64,000 nt of DNA from Mycobacterium marseillense (GTDB taxonomy: Bacteria > Actinomycetota > Actinomycetes > Mycobacteriales > Mycobacteriaceae). Positions within the stretch are counted from its first letter, which is position 1. Each line of letters opens with the position of its first letter. This document shows, piece after piece, positions 1-8,038 of the stretch. Where the stretch lies: contig NZ_AP022584.1 of NCBI RefSeq assembly GCF_010731675.1, forward strand, positions 1,984,001 through 2,048,000, given 5' to 3'. A program made the position numbers and the translations under genes. The notes under the pieces were generated by a model that was not told where the DNA came from, did no database searches, and was given only the letters and a program-made list of their open reading frames with translations.

Positions 1-206
1 TGGTGATTCCAGGCGGCATCGAATCGGCTGCGGGCTTGCTGGAAGGCGTGGTCGGCCTCCTCGGTGCATCGGCCCGCTTGGTGGAACGCGTCCGCCAATT
101 GAGAAATCTCGAATGGGCTACCGGCCTGCAAACTGCGGTTGATCTCCCAGGGATCACCCCCGGCCTGGGCGATCAAGTCAGCAACGCTTAGCCAGACCAG
201 CTGCAT
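1..206 (-). CDS. N-terminal fragment of a mycobacterial helical-domain protein (truncated by window edge)
   Basis: About 68 codons read leftwards from an ATG at 206 and run off the window. The protein begins MQLVWLSVADLIAQ, followed by AGGDPWEINRSLQAG, then a helical stretch rich in Ala, Glu and Gln ending SRFDAAWNH. This resembles the N-terminal domain shared by a family of large mycobacterial proteins often labelled putative alpha/beta hydrolase or TPR-region protein, some linked to ESX secretion. That assignment is from memory. An in-frame TAG about 40 nt upstream bounds the frame, so ATG 206 is the only plausible start, but no good ribosome binding site precedes it. Function is unknown because the C-terminal domain lies outside the window. 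Confidence 0.6.
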   Translation of the reverse strand, partial: MQLVWLSVADLIAQAGGDPWEINRSLQAGSPFEISQLADAFHQAGRCTEEADHAFQQARSRFDAAWNH

Positions 207-363
207 CGCACCGCCCGCAAATCCGCTACCTGTTCTCTCAGAAAGCTATGACGCTACCCTTCGCTGGCGTTCGTTCAAGCCAGTCAAGTCTGACCGCGCG
301 GCCGACTGTTGTTCCCGTCGAAGAGGACTGGCCGGGCTGACGATGAGGTGGATTCCCCAGAAG

Positions 364-645
364 TCATCCGCCGGACGGGCTGGGCATGGGCATTTGGGGC
401 ATCGACGGCTTGCCCGGTCCCGGAGGCATTTTCATGTCTTTCATCATTGAGGCACAGCAATCCATCGATTGGGCTGCCGGCGGATCGGCTTTCATCATTG
501 AGGGACAGCAGGCCGGCCGCGAGAAGAGCAGATAGAGAACGGCGACGATGACGACGATGCCTACCGCGGTGCCGGTGATGGCCAGGATTGGGTAGACCCA
601 GCGGGTCCACGTCGGTGTGGTCGGAGTGCTAGCGGTATCGGTCAT
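364..645 (-). CDS. Small membrane protein with Met/Cys-rich tail
   Basis: A 93-residue protein. Residues 1-14 are Thr/Pro-rich, residues about 17-42 form one strong transmembrane helix (ending VLYLLFSRP), and the rest is a tail rich in Met, Cys and Pro. The tail has two CC pairs, each followed by SMMK (ACCPSMMK and DCCASMMK), and later Met-Pro repeats (MKMPPGPG, MPQMPMPSP). Paired Cys and repeated Met suggest binding of soft metal such as copper, but this is inference and I know no named family. The start is ATG 645, with a GAAAGG-type ribosome binding site. It appears monocistronic. Confidence 0.6.
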   Translation of the reverse strand: MTDTASTPTTPTWTRWVYPILAITGTAVGIVVIVAVLYLLFSRPACCPSMMKADPPAAQSMDCCASMMKDMKMPPGPGKPSMPQMPMPSPSGG

Positions 646-809
646 GATGGCTTACCTTTCGTGCGCGTAGTCCGATTATCCGCCAAACCGCAAGCCAGCC
701 GCATCGGCAAAGTTCCGATTCCCGAGCCCGGTCGGTGCACTCAAACGGCCACTGGGCGCCCCGGCCTGGGGTTACGATCTGCGCACGGAGCTACAGATTC
801 GAGGTGGCC

Positions 810-1088
810 ATGTATCGCACCCGACGTTTCGTCACCACAGTCACCGCGGCCATCGCGCCGATGATCGTCGTCACCACGTTCGCCTCGTCGCCACCTGCCA
901 CGGCCGATCCGGTATGCGGGACGGCGGGAACGCCGCCCTGCGCGGGACCCGGACCGCTGACACCGGAACAGCAGTGCGCGTTCATCGCGTGGCGATCGAT
1001 GATGCCGTGCAATTGGCTCGGAGTGCAGGTGCCCGCAGGCACGCCGGGGAGTTGGGATAACCCGCCGGCACCGCCGCCGGAGCCGTGA
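810..1088 (+). CDS. Small secreted Cys/Pro-rich protein
   Basis: A 92-residue protein starting at ATG 810, directly after GAGGTGG. Residues 1 to about 33 are a signal peptide (MYRTRR basic end, hydrophobic core, cleavage near PPATA-DP). The mature part is about 60 residues with four Cys (VCGTAG, PPCAGP, QQCAF, MPCNW) and a Pro-rich end (NPPAPPPEP). It resembles the many small exported mycobacterial proteins with no assigned function. An in-frame start further upstream at 735 would place an unlikely hydrophilic leader before the signal peptide, so 810 is preferred. Likely secreted or periplasmic, with possible disulfides. Confidence 0.6.
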   Translation: MYRTRRFVTTVTAAIAPMIVVTTFASSPPATADPVCGTAGTPPCAGPGPLTPEQQCAFIAWRSMMPCNWLGVQVPAGTPGSWDNPPAPPPEP

Positions 1089-1095
1089 TCCGCGC

Positions 1096-1293
1096 TCACC
1101 AACCCCAGTCGTCATCATCGAGGACGTCCACGGTGAGATCGCTATCGGCGGGGGCGGTGGTCCCGTAGGTGAAGGTGAGCAGGGTGCGGTCGTCGCCGAG
1201 GGGTTCAGTCGCGACGACGGTGGCGTGCCCGACCTTCATGCGGATCCTGTCTCCGGGCTGCAGTTCGTCAACGCGTTTCAGGGGCACACTCAA
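1096..1293 (-). CDS. Conserved small acidic protein, beta-barrel-like
   Basis: About 65 residues from a tentative TTG start at 1293: a short leader, then ELQPGDRIRMKVGHATVV, a strand-rich middle and a very acidic end (VLDDDDWGW). The alternating hydrophobic pattern suggests a small SH3-like barrel, but no family is recognised. The frame stays open and protein-like for about 19 codons upstream (DDDHGICWIAS), up to an in-frame TGA, with no standard start codon there. The true N-terminus is therefore uncertain; GTG 1287 is another option. It is convergent with the secreted-protein gene, which ends at 1088. Confidence 0.45.
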   Translation of the reverse strand: MSVPLKRVDELQPGDRIRMKVGHATVVATEPLGDDRTLLTFTYGTTAPADSDLTVDVLDDDDWGW

Positions 1294-1458
1294 CCCATCA
1301 GCACCGGTGCAACTGGCAATCCAACAGATACCGTGGTCATCATCGCCATCCTCTCACGGCTGGCAATGCCTTCAGCGGGTCGTAACGCGATGAGACCCTG
1401 CGCCGCAATCGAATACGATCAGAGACGCGGAAGATCGGCGCGGCTAAGGGGATTCGAT

Positions 1459-2727
1459 TCAGTTCTCCACGAGATCGGGAATGGGTTCCGCGTCGGTTAG
1501 CCAGTGCCGCCCGATCTGGCGGGCGGCCTCCCACTTGGGGATGCTCAGCGCGTCGTCCTGGCCCAAGTCCTCAGGGGTCGGCCCGATTCGCTCGGCCAGC
1601 GGGCCGAGGGCATCGAGATCGAAGTTGTACAGCTCGGCCGCGGCCAGTCCCAGCATCTGCCGGGTCTCCTCGACGGGAATGTCCCAGAACGAGCGGCGCA
1701 GCCATTCGCGGGTGTGTGGCCAGGTCCCCTCGGGATGGGGGAAGTCGTTGCCCCACAGGATGTTCGAAACGCCGATCTCATAGCGCCGTGCCAGCTCCCG
1801 GCGCTCGGTGGTGGTGGCCCCGATGAAGCAGTTCCGGTCGAAGTAGGCCGACGGCGGCATCGTGAGGTCACCCTCCATCAGGTGGCTCATCTTCTTGGCC
1901 GAGTGCTCGCGCAGATAGCGGGTGTCCATCAGCCAGAGCAGATCGTTGGCCCAAAACGCCCCGCATTCGGTGACCCCCCAGCGCAGCCCGGGGAAGCGCT
2001 CGAAGACGCCCGACCACAGCGCGAACCACAGGGGCCGCGCACCCCACCAACGCACCTCGGTCACATAGATGCCCAGGTGCCCCCCGTACTCCTCCTGCGG
2101 TGCGGGGCCGGAGTGGGTGTGGATCGGCATCTGCAGGTCCTGGCAGGCGGCCCAGACCTTGTCGTAGCGGCGGTCGTGGTAGGGCGGGTAGCCGACCCAG
2201 CGCGCCGGAATCAGGATCCCGCCGCGCAGCCCGGATTCCGCGGCGCGGGTGATCTCGGCGACCGCCGCGTCGACGTCGGCCAGGATCGGCACCACCGCCA
2301 CCCCGGCGCGTCGCTCCGGACTGTGGCTGCACAGTTCGGCCAACCACCGGTTGTGGGCCCGGGCACCAGCCATGGCGCGTCCCGGATCCAGGTCGCCCGA
2401 CTGGCCCAGGCCGGCGCCGAACGGGGCCCCGGCCACCCCGGTCACGGCGTCGGCGTCGGGGAAGATGACCTCGCCCACCACGCCGTCGCCGTCGAGTTCC
2501 TTGTCGCGCAGACCGACGTCCCATCCCCCGGCGATGCCGTCGCCGTGCTCGGAGAACCACTCCTGCGCGAACTCCTCGTCGATGAATCCGCCGGCCTGCG
2601 CCGCGGCGGTCTTCTCCGCCAGGTAGGCCTCGAAGTCCTCCCGGTACTCGGGGTCGACGTATTCGCGGTACCGCTCCGTGGGGAGTTCGGCGTGGGTGTC
2701 CGCGGAGATGATGATGTAGGGATTCAC
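1459..2727 (-). CDS. Amidohydrolase-family (amidohydro_2) metal-dependent hydrolase/decarboxylase
   Basis: A 422-residue protein of the amidohydrolase 2 family, TIM-barrel enzymes that hydrolyse or decarboxylate cyclic and aromatic acids using a divalent metal. Recognisable sites are ISADTHAE near the N-terminus, MPIHTHSG mid-protein and the NDFPHPEG loop near the C-terminus, which supply the metal ligands and catalytic Asp/His. The start is GTG 2727, with GGAAGG seven bases upstream. It is the last gene of a leftward operon (SDR, decarboxylase-like, amidohydrolase, this gene) and lies 13 nt after its paralogue at 2741-3955. Substrate unknown. The context suggests catabolism of a carboxylated or CoA-linked intermediate. 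Confidence 0.85.
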   Translation of the reverse strand: MNPYIIISADTHAELPTERYREYVDPEYREDFEAYLAEKTAAAQAGGFIDEEFAQEWFSEHGDGIAGGWDVGLRDKELDGDGVVGEVIFPDADAVTGVAGAPFGAGLGQSGDLDPGRAMAGARAHNRWLAELCSHSPERRAGVAVVPILADVDAAVAEITRAAESGLRGGILIPARWVGYPPYHDRRYDKVWAACQDLQMPIHTHSGPAPQEEYGGHLGIYVTEVRWWGARPLWFALWSGVFERFPGLRWGVTECGAFWANDLLWLMDTRYLREHSAKKMSHLMEGDLTMPPSAYFDRNCFIGATTTERRELARRYEIGVSNILWGNDFPHPEGTWPHTREWLRRSFWDIPVEETRQMLGLAAAELYNFDLDALGPLAERIGPTPEDLGQDDALSIPKWEAARQIGRHWLTDAEPIPDLVEN

Positions 2728-2740
2728 GGGCGATCCTTCC

Positions 2741-3955
2741 TTACCAGGCGCGGATGGGGTCGGGTTCGAAGACGGTGCTGCGCGCGTCGGCGGGCACGGC
2801 TTCCAGCGGCTCGGCGACCTCGGCCACGGTCGGGCCGACCCGCTCGACGAGGGGCGCGAGGACCTCGAGGTCGAAGCCGTACACGGCGGCCGCGTTCCCG
2901 CCCAGCATGGCCGCCACCTCGTCGGCCGGGACGTCGCTGAAGGTGTGGCGCAACGCTTCCCGCGTGTAAGGGGCGGTGCCCTCGTAGTGCGGGTAGTCGC
3001 TTCCCCACATGATCTTCTCGACGCCGATGCCGTGCCGCTCGGCGCACTCGACGGGACGCATGAAACTGGCGCCGACGTAACACTGGCGGGCCCAGTACTC
3101 GCTGGGCCGCAGCCGGAGCGAGCCGGCGGTGGGCCCGGCGAAGCGGGCGATCGCCGAATTCTCCCGCCCGTAGCGGGCCGCGGCCACGTCAAGCGAGTCG
3201 AGCGTCGCCGGGATCCAGCCCGACCCCTGCTCGGTGAAGACGACGGTGAGGTCCGGATGGCGATCCAGCGCGCCACTGAAGATCAAGTGCCACAACGCCC
3301 GATGCGCCCACCAGTGCGTCTCGTACACCCACACCGCGAACGAGCTGCCCCATCCGTCCGTCGGGCTCGGCCCGGCGTTGCCGCCGTGGTGGTTGACCAC
3401 GAGGCCGGCCTCCGCGCACGCCGCCCACAGCGGCTCCCAGTGCTCGGCGTAGAGCGCGGGAAGGCCCGTGCCCGGGGCGATCCCGGGCAGCAACACCCCG
3501 CCGCGCAGGCCCAGCTTGGCGATCTGCGCGATCTCGGTGACGGCTTCGTCGAGATCCGGAAGCAGGATCTGGCCCACCCCGGCGCGCCGCTCGGGTGACA
3601 AGGAGCAGAAGTCGGCGAGCCAGCGATTGTGCGCGCGCAGGCCGGCCCAGCGCAGCTCGAGTTCCCGGGGGGTCTCGGGTGGCGGGGCAGCGAGGCTCGC
3701 CTGGGGAAAGAACGGCGGCACGGTGTTGGGGAAAATGACTTCCCCCGCAATGCCTTCGGAATCCAGATCGGCGTTGCGCCGGTCGCTGTTCCAGTTGCGC
3801 TCGGCCTCGGGCTCGGTGAGATCGCCGAACGGGTTGACGTATGTCTGTGCCCAGCCGTCGAATTCGTCGCGGTACTGCGGATCGAGGTACTCGCGATAGG
3901 CGAGCAGGTCGGCGCCGGCGTGGCAGTCGGCCGAAATGACGGTGTAGCGGTCCAT
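2741..3955 (-). CDS. Amidohydrolase-family (amidohydro_2) protein, second paralogue
   Basis: A 404-residue amidohydrolase 2 protein, paralogous to the genes at 1459-2727 and 6646-7920. Key sites are VISADCHAGAD at the N-terminus (D-x-H type metal site), VVNHHGGN mid-chain and MWGSDYPHYEG near the end, with the Asp-Tyr-Pro-His loop typical of the family. All three paralogues share the pattern RAHNRW-x-ADFCS-x-PERR. The ATG at 3955 lies three bases after the stop of the upstream decarboxylase-like gene, so translation is probably coupled. Predicted cytosolic. The actual reaction cannot be told from sequence alone. Confidence 0.85.
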   Translation of the reverse strand: MDRYTVISADCHAGADLLAYREYLDPQYRDEFDGWAQTYVNPFGDLTEPEAERNWNSDRRNADLDSEGIAGEVIFPNTVPPFFPQASLAAPPPETPRELELRWAGLRAHNRWLADFCSLSPERRAGVGQILLPDLDEAVTEIAQIAKLGLRGGVLLPGIAPGTGLPALYAEHWEPLWAACAEAGLVVNHHGGNAGPSPTDGWGSSFAVWVYETHWWAHRALWHLIFSGALDRHPDLTVVFTEQGSGWIPATLDSLDVAAARYGRENSAIARFAGPTAGSLRLRPSEYWARQCYVGASFMRPVECAERHGIGVEKIMWGSDYPHYEGTAPYTREALRHTFSDVPADEVAAMLGGNAAAVYGFDLEVLAPLVERVGPTVAEVAEPLEAVPADARSTVFEPDPIRAW

Positions 3956-3958
3956 GTG

Positions 3959-4762
3959 CTAGGCCCGCGCCGGCTCGGGCCTGGGGGCCGCGAGCAGGGC
4001 GACGTCGTCGTAGCGCTGGTGCACGTAGGGCAACAGCCACTCCTGCGGCACCCGCGCCGCGATCCGCCCCACCTGCACGGTGCGCCGCCGGCACCAGGTG
4101 ATCGACCTGATCTGGCGAACGGCGATGTCGGCCACCGGATCCAACGGCGACTCCCCCAATTCGAGGGTGCCGTCGATGTCCTCGAGCAGCTCGTAGTGGC
4201 GGTGGTACTCGCCGTAGACCAGATGCGGATCGGTGATGCCGCTGCCGTCGGGGGCGCGCAGGAACTTGAAGTAGAACTCGGTGTTCATCTGGTCGGGCGG
4301 CAATTCCGCGGGGCCGGTGATCTGTCCGTTCAGCCTGATCAGCTGGTAGCCCAGCCGGTCCACGGCGGCAGTGACGCGATCGTCGTCGCGCTCCACCTCG
4401 ATGCGAGCCAATTTCTTTGGCTCACCGAATGTTTCGCGCCCTCCCGTGACCGACTGCTCGGTGGACTGGGGCATGAAGAGCGGGTAGTCGCCCTCGACGT
4501 CGCCGTGCCGGGCGGCCACCGAGAACACCGCCGACCCGAACGGCGCCATGCCCTCGATCCGCACCCGCTGCAGCTGGACGCGCACCAGCGGCTCGGCCGC
4601 CGGCTCCAGCGGCCTGGGCAGCACGGCCGCGACGATCTCCGGGTCGGTGAGGTAGGTGACGGTCACCGCCTCGGTGGCGATGGGCGCCTTGGTGGCGTCG
4701 ATCTCGTGGTCGACCTGCGCCTCGGGAGCACGGGGACCGTACCGAATCACGTTGGTGTTCAC
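3959..4762 (-). CDS. Acetoacetate decarboxylase-like protein
   Basis: A 267-residue protein of the acetoacetate decarboxylase superfamily. The segment ETFGEPKKLARIEV matches the region carrying the Schiff-base lysine of the family (E-x-F-G-x-P-K-K). Family members decarboxylate beta-keto acids or act as hydratase/aldolase-type enzymes, so the substrate stays open. It starts at GTG 4762, overlapping the stop of the SDR gene by four bases (GTGA), with an AAGGAGAAAAG ribosome binding site inside the SDR gene. The stop is three bases from the next ATG. The tight packing argues that SDR, this protein and two amidohydrolases act in one pathway. Confidence 0.8.
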   Translation of the reverse strand: MNTNVIRYGPRAPEAQVDHEIDATKAPIATEAVTVTYLTDPEIVAAVLPRPLEPAAEPLVRVQLQRVRIEGMAPFGSAVFSVAARHGDVEGDYPLFMPQSTEQSVTGGRETFGEPKKLARIEVERDDDRVTAAVDRLGYQLIRLNGQITGPAELPPDQMNTEFYFKFLRAPDGSGITDPHLVYGEYHRHYELLEDIDGTLELGESPLDPVADIAVRQIRSITWCRRRTVQVGRIAARVPQEWLLPYVHQRYDDVALLAAPRPEPARA

Positions 4763-5706
4763 CGCTTTTCTCCTTCCTGTTCGGAGTCCTTCCCGGCGTT
4801 TCGACCGAGGACGTCGACCAGGTAGTCGGGCTCGCCGCGCGCGAGGATCGATGCGGCCTTGCTGCTCACCACCTGATCGGCCGGGGTGGGCGGGCCCATC
4901 ATCCAGAAACGGTCGGCGCGAATCCCGTCCACCACTTGGTCGGCGACCGTCTCGAGCGGGGTGAATTCGACTTGTGCGCCGGCGGCCTCGAAGCGGGCCA
5001 CGACCTTCGCCAGTGTCTGGTCGGGGGTGTGACGCTCCTGGGTCGCGGCGTAGCGCTGCGGTCGATGCCGCCACGACTCCCAGATGCCGGTGTTCAAAAA
5101 GCCGCCGGGAAACAGCACGTGCGCCCGAACGCCCGTCCCCGTCATCTCCAGGTGCGTGTAGAGGCTCTCGGTGAGGCAGAGCACCGCCGCCTTGGTCATC
5201 GGGTAGACGGCCTGGCCCGGCCCGCCCATGGCGCCCCGGGCAATCGGCGCGAACCCGCCGTTGCCCGAGCAGGTGTTGACCACGTGTCCCTCGCGCTGCT
5301 CGAGCAGGATCGGTACGAAAGCCTTGATGCCATGGATGACGCCGAGCACGTTGACGTCGATCCCCCAGCGCCAGTCGGCCAGGTCGTGCTCCCACATGTA
5401 GCCCTCGGAGACGCCGCCGGTGCCGGCGTTGTTGCACACCACGTGCACCGTGCCGAACCGCGAAACCGCCTCCTTGGCCAGCGATTCCACCGACGAATAG
5501 TCGGTGACGTCGGTGAGGACCCCGGCCGCCTCGATGCCCTCGTCCGCCAGGGCCCGAGTCGCCTCGTCCAGCGGTTCGGCCAGGACGTCGGCCAGCACCA
5601 CCTTCATGCCCTCGCGGCCGAAACGGCGACCCATGGCCCGGCCGATGCCGCCGGCCCCGCCGGTCACGACCGCCACCTTGCCCCGAAGGTCCATCATTGT
5701 GGCCAT
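4759..5706 (-). CDS. Short-chain dehydrogenase/reductase (SDR)
   Basis: A classical SDR of 315 residues. It has the NAD(P)-binding motif TGGAGGIG (residues about 15-22), NNAG at about 92-95, and a catalytic Ser (TCSGNGG, about S147) with Tyr168 and Lys172 in YPMTK. The C-terminal extension of about 60 residues after the core (including DRFWMMGPP) resembles the larger SDRs found in mycobacterial catabolic clusters. The asparaginyl loop VNVLGVIHG fits the family. Chosen start ATG 5706; internal Met codons at 5697 and 5694 are alternatives. It is the first gene of the leftward operon and divergent from the IclR regulator, with an operator-like palindrome between. Confidence 0.85.
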   Translation of the reverse strand: MATMMDLRGKVAVVTGGAGGIGRAMGRRFGREGMKVVLADVLAEPLDEATRALADEGIEAAGVLTDVTDYSSVESLAKEAVSRFGTVHVVCNNAGTGGVSEGYMWEHDLADWRWGIDVNVLGVIHGIKAFVPILLEQREGHVVNTCSGNGGFAPIARGAMGGPGQAVYPMTKAAVLCLTESLYTHLEMTGTGVRAHVLFPGGFLNTGIWESWRHRPQRYAATQERHTPDQTLAKVVARFEAAGAQVEFTPLETVADQVVDGIRADRFWMMGPPTPADQVVSSKAASILARGEPDYLVDVLGRNAGKDSEQEGEKR

Positions 5707-5737
5707 CGTCACACGGTCGCTTATATCACCGCAAGAA

Positions 5738-5752
5738 GTCGCACTATGCGAC
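5738..5752. promoter_or_regulatory. Putative IclR operator palindrome
   Basis: GTCGCA-CTA-TGCGAC is a perfect 6-bp inverted repeat with a 3-bp spacer in the 55-bp gap between the divergent SDR operon and the IclR-type regulator. A second, wider pair (GGTCGC at 5715 and GCGACC at 5748) overlaps it. The position suits control of both directions by the adjacent regulator. Site assignment is inference from symmetry and location. Confidence 0.5.
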
Positions 5753-5761
5753 CATTGGCCC

Positions 5762-6649
5762 ATGGCGCCGCGCCCCTCCCCGCAGACCGAACGGGTGGTG
5801 AACCTGTTCGAGCATCTCGCGGGCGACGGCAGCCGCGGGATGACATTGGCCGAGGTGTCGCGCCACCTGAGCGTGCACAAGGCCAGCTGCCACTCGATGC
5901 TGTCCGAGCTACTGCGGGCCGGCTGGCTGCTGCGCGACCCGGTGCGCAAGACCTATCACCTGGGTCCCGCTCTGGTCCGGCTCGGTCGCGAGGCCGCGGG
6001 CCGCTACCCGGCCCTGGTGTTGGCTCGCTCCGCGATGGCCGAGTTGTCGGCCGCGACGGGCGCGCACTGCGTGGCCTTCTCGGTGAGCGAGGACTACTCC
6101 ACCGTCGTCGACCAGGTCCGAAGCCGGCATGGCGGTGGTCACCCGATGCCCATCGGCACCCAGTTCCCCCACCGTCCGCCGTACGGGGCGTCGACGGTCG
6201 CCTGGGCCGGTCCCGAGGCGCGGGAACGCTGGCTGGCCGCCCTGCCGGGCGACGTGCGCGATCGCTACCGCGAGGCCATCACCACGGCCCGCCGGCGCGG
6301 CTACGCGGTCGGCCTGCACCTCCTGCCCGACCTGCGTCTGCAGGAACTGGCCCTGCTCGTGCGCAGCGCCGAGGTGCGTTCCACGCGGCTGAGCCAGCTG
6401 GCGCAGGCGTTGACCGACGAATTGATCCACCAGGAGGAGTGGTTCCCCGCCACCCTGGCCCCGGAGCGCACCTACGAGGTGAGCCACATCGACTCCCCGA
6501 TCCTGGGGCCCGGATCACGCATCGCCCTGATGCTCAGCCTGGTGCCCAGCGCCGAGCCGATGAGCGGCGCGGCGGTCACTCGGCTGGGGACGCAGCTCGC
6601 GTCGGCCACCCGCCGACTGAGCGCCGCCCTGAGCGACGAATCCGGTTAG
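5762..6649 (+). CDS. IclR-family transcriptional regulator
   Basis: A 295-residue IclR-type regulator. The N-terminal winged helix (residues about 8-70) includes ERVVNLFEHLA, MTLAEVSRHLSVHKASCHS and GWLLRDPVRKTYHLG. The C-terminal effector-binding domain follows. IclR proteins bind small acids or aromatic metabolites and control neighbouring catabolic genes. Start ATG 5762 is the first Met before TERVV. The gene is divergent from the SDR operon and its stop overlaps the end of the convergent amidohydrolase gene by four bases. It probably controls the amidohydrolase genes on one or both sides, using the palindrome at 5738-5752. Confidence 0.85.
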   Translation: MAPRPSPQTERVVNLFEHLAGDGSRGMTLAEVSRHLSVHKASCHSMLSELLRAGWLLRDPVRKTYHLGPALVRLGREAAGRYPALVLARSAMAELSAATGAHCVAFSVSEDYSTVVDQVRSRHGGGHPMPIGTQFPHRPPYGASTVAWAGPEARERWLAALPGDVRDRYREAITTARRRGYAVGLHLLPDLRLQELALLVRSAEVRSTRLSQLAQALTDELIHQEEWFPATLAPERTYEVSHIDSPILGPGSRIALMLSLVPSAEPMSGAAVTRLGTQLASATRRLSAALSDESG

Positions 6650-7920
6650 CGCCGTTCGGGAGCCAGCCGCTTGAGGGCCAGTCCGCCCTCGAACGGTCGG
6701 TAGCCGAAGGCGGCCGGGGCGCGATAGCCCGTGTCCTCCAACGGAGTGTGCACCTCGGCGACGGTCGGGCCGATCTTGGCCGCCACCGGCACCAGCGCGT
6801 CGAGGTCGAAGCGGTACAGGCGAGCCGCGTTGCCGCCCAATATCTTTCGGCACGCGTCCTGCGGCCTGTCGTGCAGCGCCCACCGAATGGCCAACCTGGA
6901 GTGGGGCGCGAAGCCTTCCTCGTGGGGATAGTCGCTGCCCCACATGATGTGATCGGGGCCCATGAAGTCGATCATCGCGCCGTCGAAGGGCATCAGCTCA
7001 GTGGCCAAATAGCAGTTCCGCTGGACGTATTCGCTCGGCGTCATGCTCAGCTCGTCGACCGACGATCCGCCGAACATTCCGTAGGTTCTGTTGCCCGCGT
7101 CCGACTTCATGGTGGGCACCATGGCGTCGAGGACGCCGAGTTGCCCGGGCACCCACAGCGTGCCCTGCTCGGTCGGCACGAAGCGCAGCGTCGGGTGGCG
7201 CTCGAACACCCCGGCCAGGATCAGGTGGCCGAGGGTCCGCTGCGCCCACAACGCCATTTCGGTGATCAACACCGCGTTGGAGGCCGGTTGGTCCATCGGC
7301 ATCTCGGGGCTGCCGGCGCCCGCGTGCTGCACCACGGTGAGGTCCAGTTCCGCGCACAGCGCCCAGAGCGGTTCATAACGGGTGTGGAACAGCGGCGCCA
7401 CCTGCGAGTCGCCGGGCGAGACCGGCGGAATGAGCACGCCCCCAAAGCAATCCTGCTTTGCCCCCCAGCGGATCTCGTCCAGCGCCAATTCGACGTCGTT
7501 GGGGAAAATCTGGATCAGCCCGCGGCGCCGGGCAGGCGCCAGCGAACAGAAATCGACCTGCCACCGGTTGTGGGCCTGCACACCGGCCCAACGCTGCTCG
7601 AACTCCTCGCGCGTGCGCGGCAGGCTGATGGTGATGTTCGGGGTCGTCGGGAAGAACGGCGGAACGGTGTTGGGCAACAGCACCTCGGCGGCCACCCCGT
7701 CGGCGTCCATCTCGGTGATCCGAAGCTCGTGGTCCCAGTTCCGGTTGGCGGTGGCGATGATCAGGTCATCGAACGGGCTGGCGTAGGCCCGGGCCCACGC
7801 ATCGAACTCCTCGTGCAGGCCGGCGGGCAGATACTGCTTGTAGTCGTAAAGATCCGCCCCGGCGTGGGTATCCGTCGAAATGACGACGTAGCGATCCAGC
7901 GTGTCCCAAGTTGTAGCCAT
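6646..7920 (-). CDS. Amidohydrolase-family (amidohydro_2) protein, third paralogue
   Basis: A 424-residue amidohydrolase 2 protein, closely similar in layout to the two paralogues at 1459-3955. Metal and catalytic motifs are VISTDTHAGAD near the N-terminus, VVQHAGAG mid-chain and MWGSDYPHEEG near the C-terminus, plus the shared AHNRWQVDFCS segment. Start ATG 7920 has GGAGGT just upstream. The gene is convergent with the IclR regulator and transcribed separately from the four-gene operon. It may act on a related substrate or form mixed oligomers with its paralogues; this is inference. An inverted repeat CGACCT/AGGTCG around 7923-7944 next to the start may be regulatory but is weak. Confidence 0.85.
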   Translation of the reverse strand: MATTWDTLDRYVVISTDTHAGADLYDYKQYLPAGLHEEFDAWARAYASPFDDLIIATANRNWDHELRITEMDADGVAAEVLLPNTVPPFFPTTPNITISLPRTREEFEQRWAGVQAHNRWQVDFCSLAPARRRGLIQIFPNDVELALDEIRWGAKQDCFGGVLIPPVSPGDSQVAPLFHTRYEPLWALCAELDLTVVQHAGAGSPEMPMDQPASNAVLITEMALWAQRTLGHLILAGVFERHPTLRFVPTEQGTLWVPGQLGVLDAMVPTMKSDAGNRTYGMFGGSSVDELSMTPSEYVQRNCYLATELMPFDGAMIDFMGPDHIMWGSDYPHEEGFAPHSRLAIRWALHDRPQDACRKILGGNAARLYRFDLDALVPVAAKIGPTVAEVHTPLEDTGYRAPAAFGYRPFEGGLALKRLAPERR

Positions 7921-8038
7921 CGCGACCTCCGTGAGAGTAGGTCGAGTATAGGAGAAACGGCTCGCCCCGCGAAGGGTCAATGTTCGCGACGGCGCCCGCG
8001 GTGCCGCGCATCGCCGCGGCCGTAGGAAGATGTCAGGC

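Noticed and set aside
7923..7944. Inverted repeat CGACCT/AGGTCG next to the third amidohydrolase start
   Set aside because: Short arms with a 10-base gap and unlike the IclR palindrome at 5738; one arm coincides with the ribosome binding site.
4936..8025. A continuous plus-strand reading frame of 1029 codons
   Set aside because: It is antisense to the SDR and third amidohydrolase and overlaps the IclR gene in another frame; its product is Arg/Gly/His/Pro-rich without domains, typical of high-GC shadow frames.
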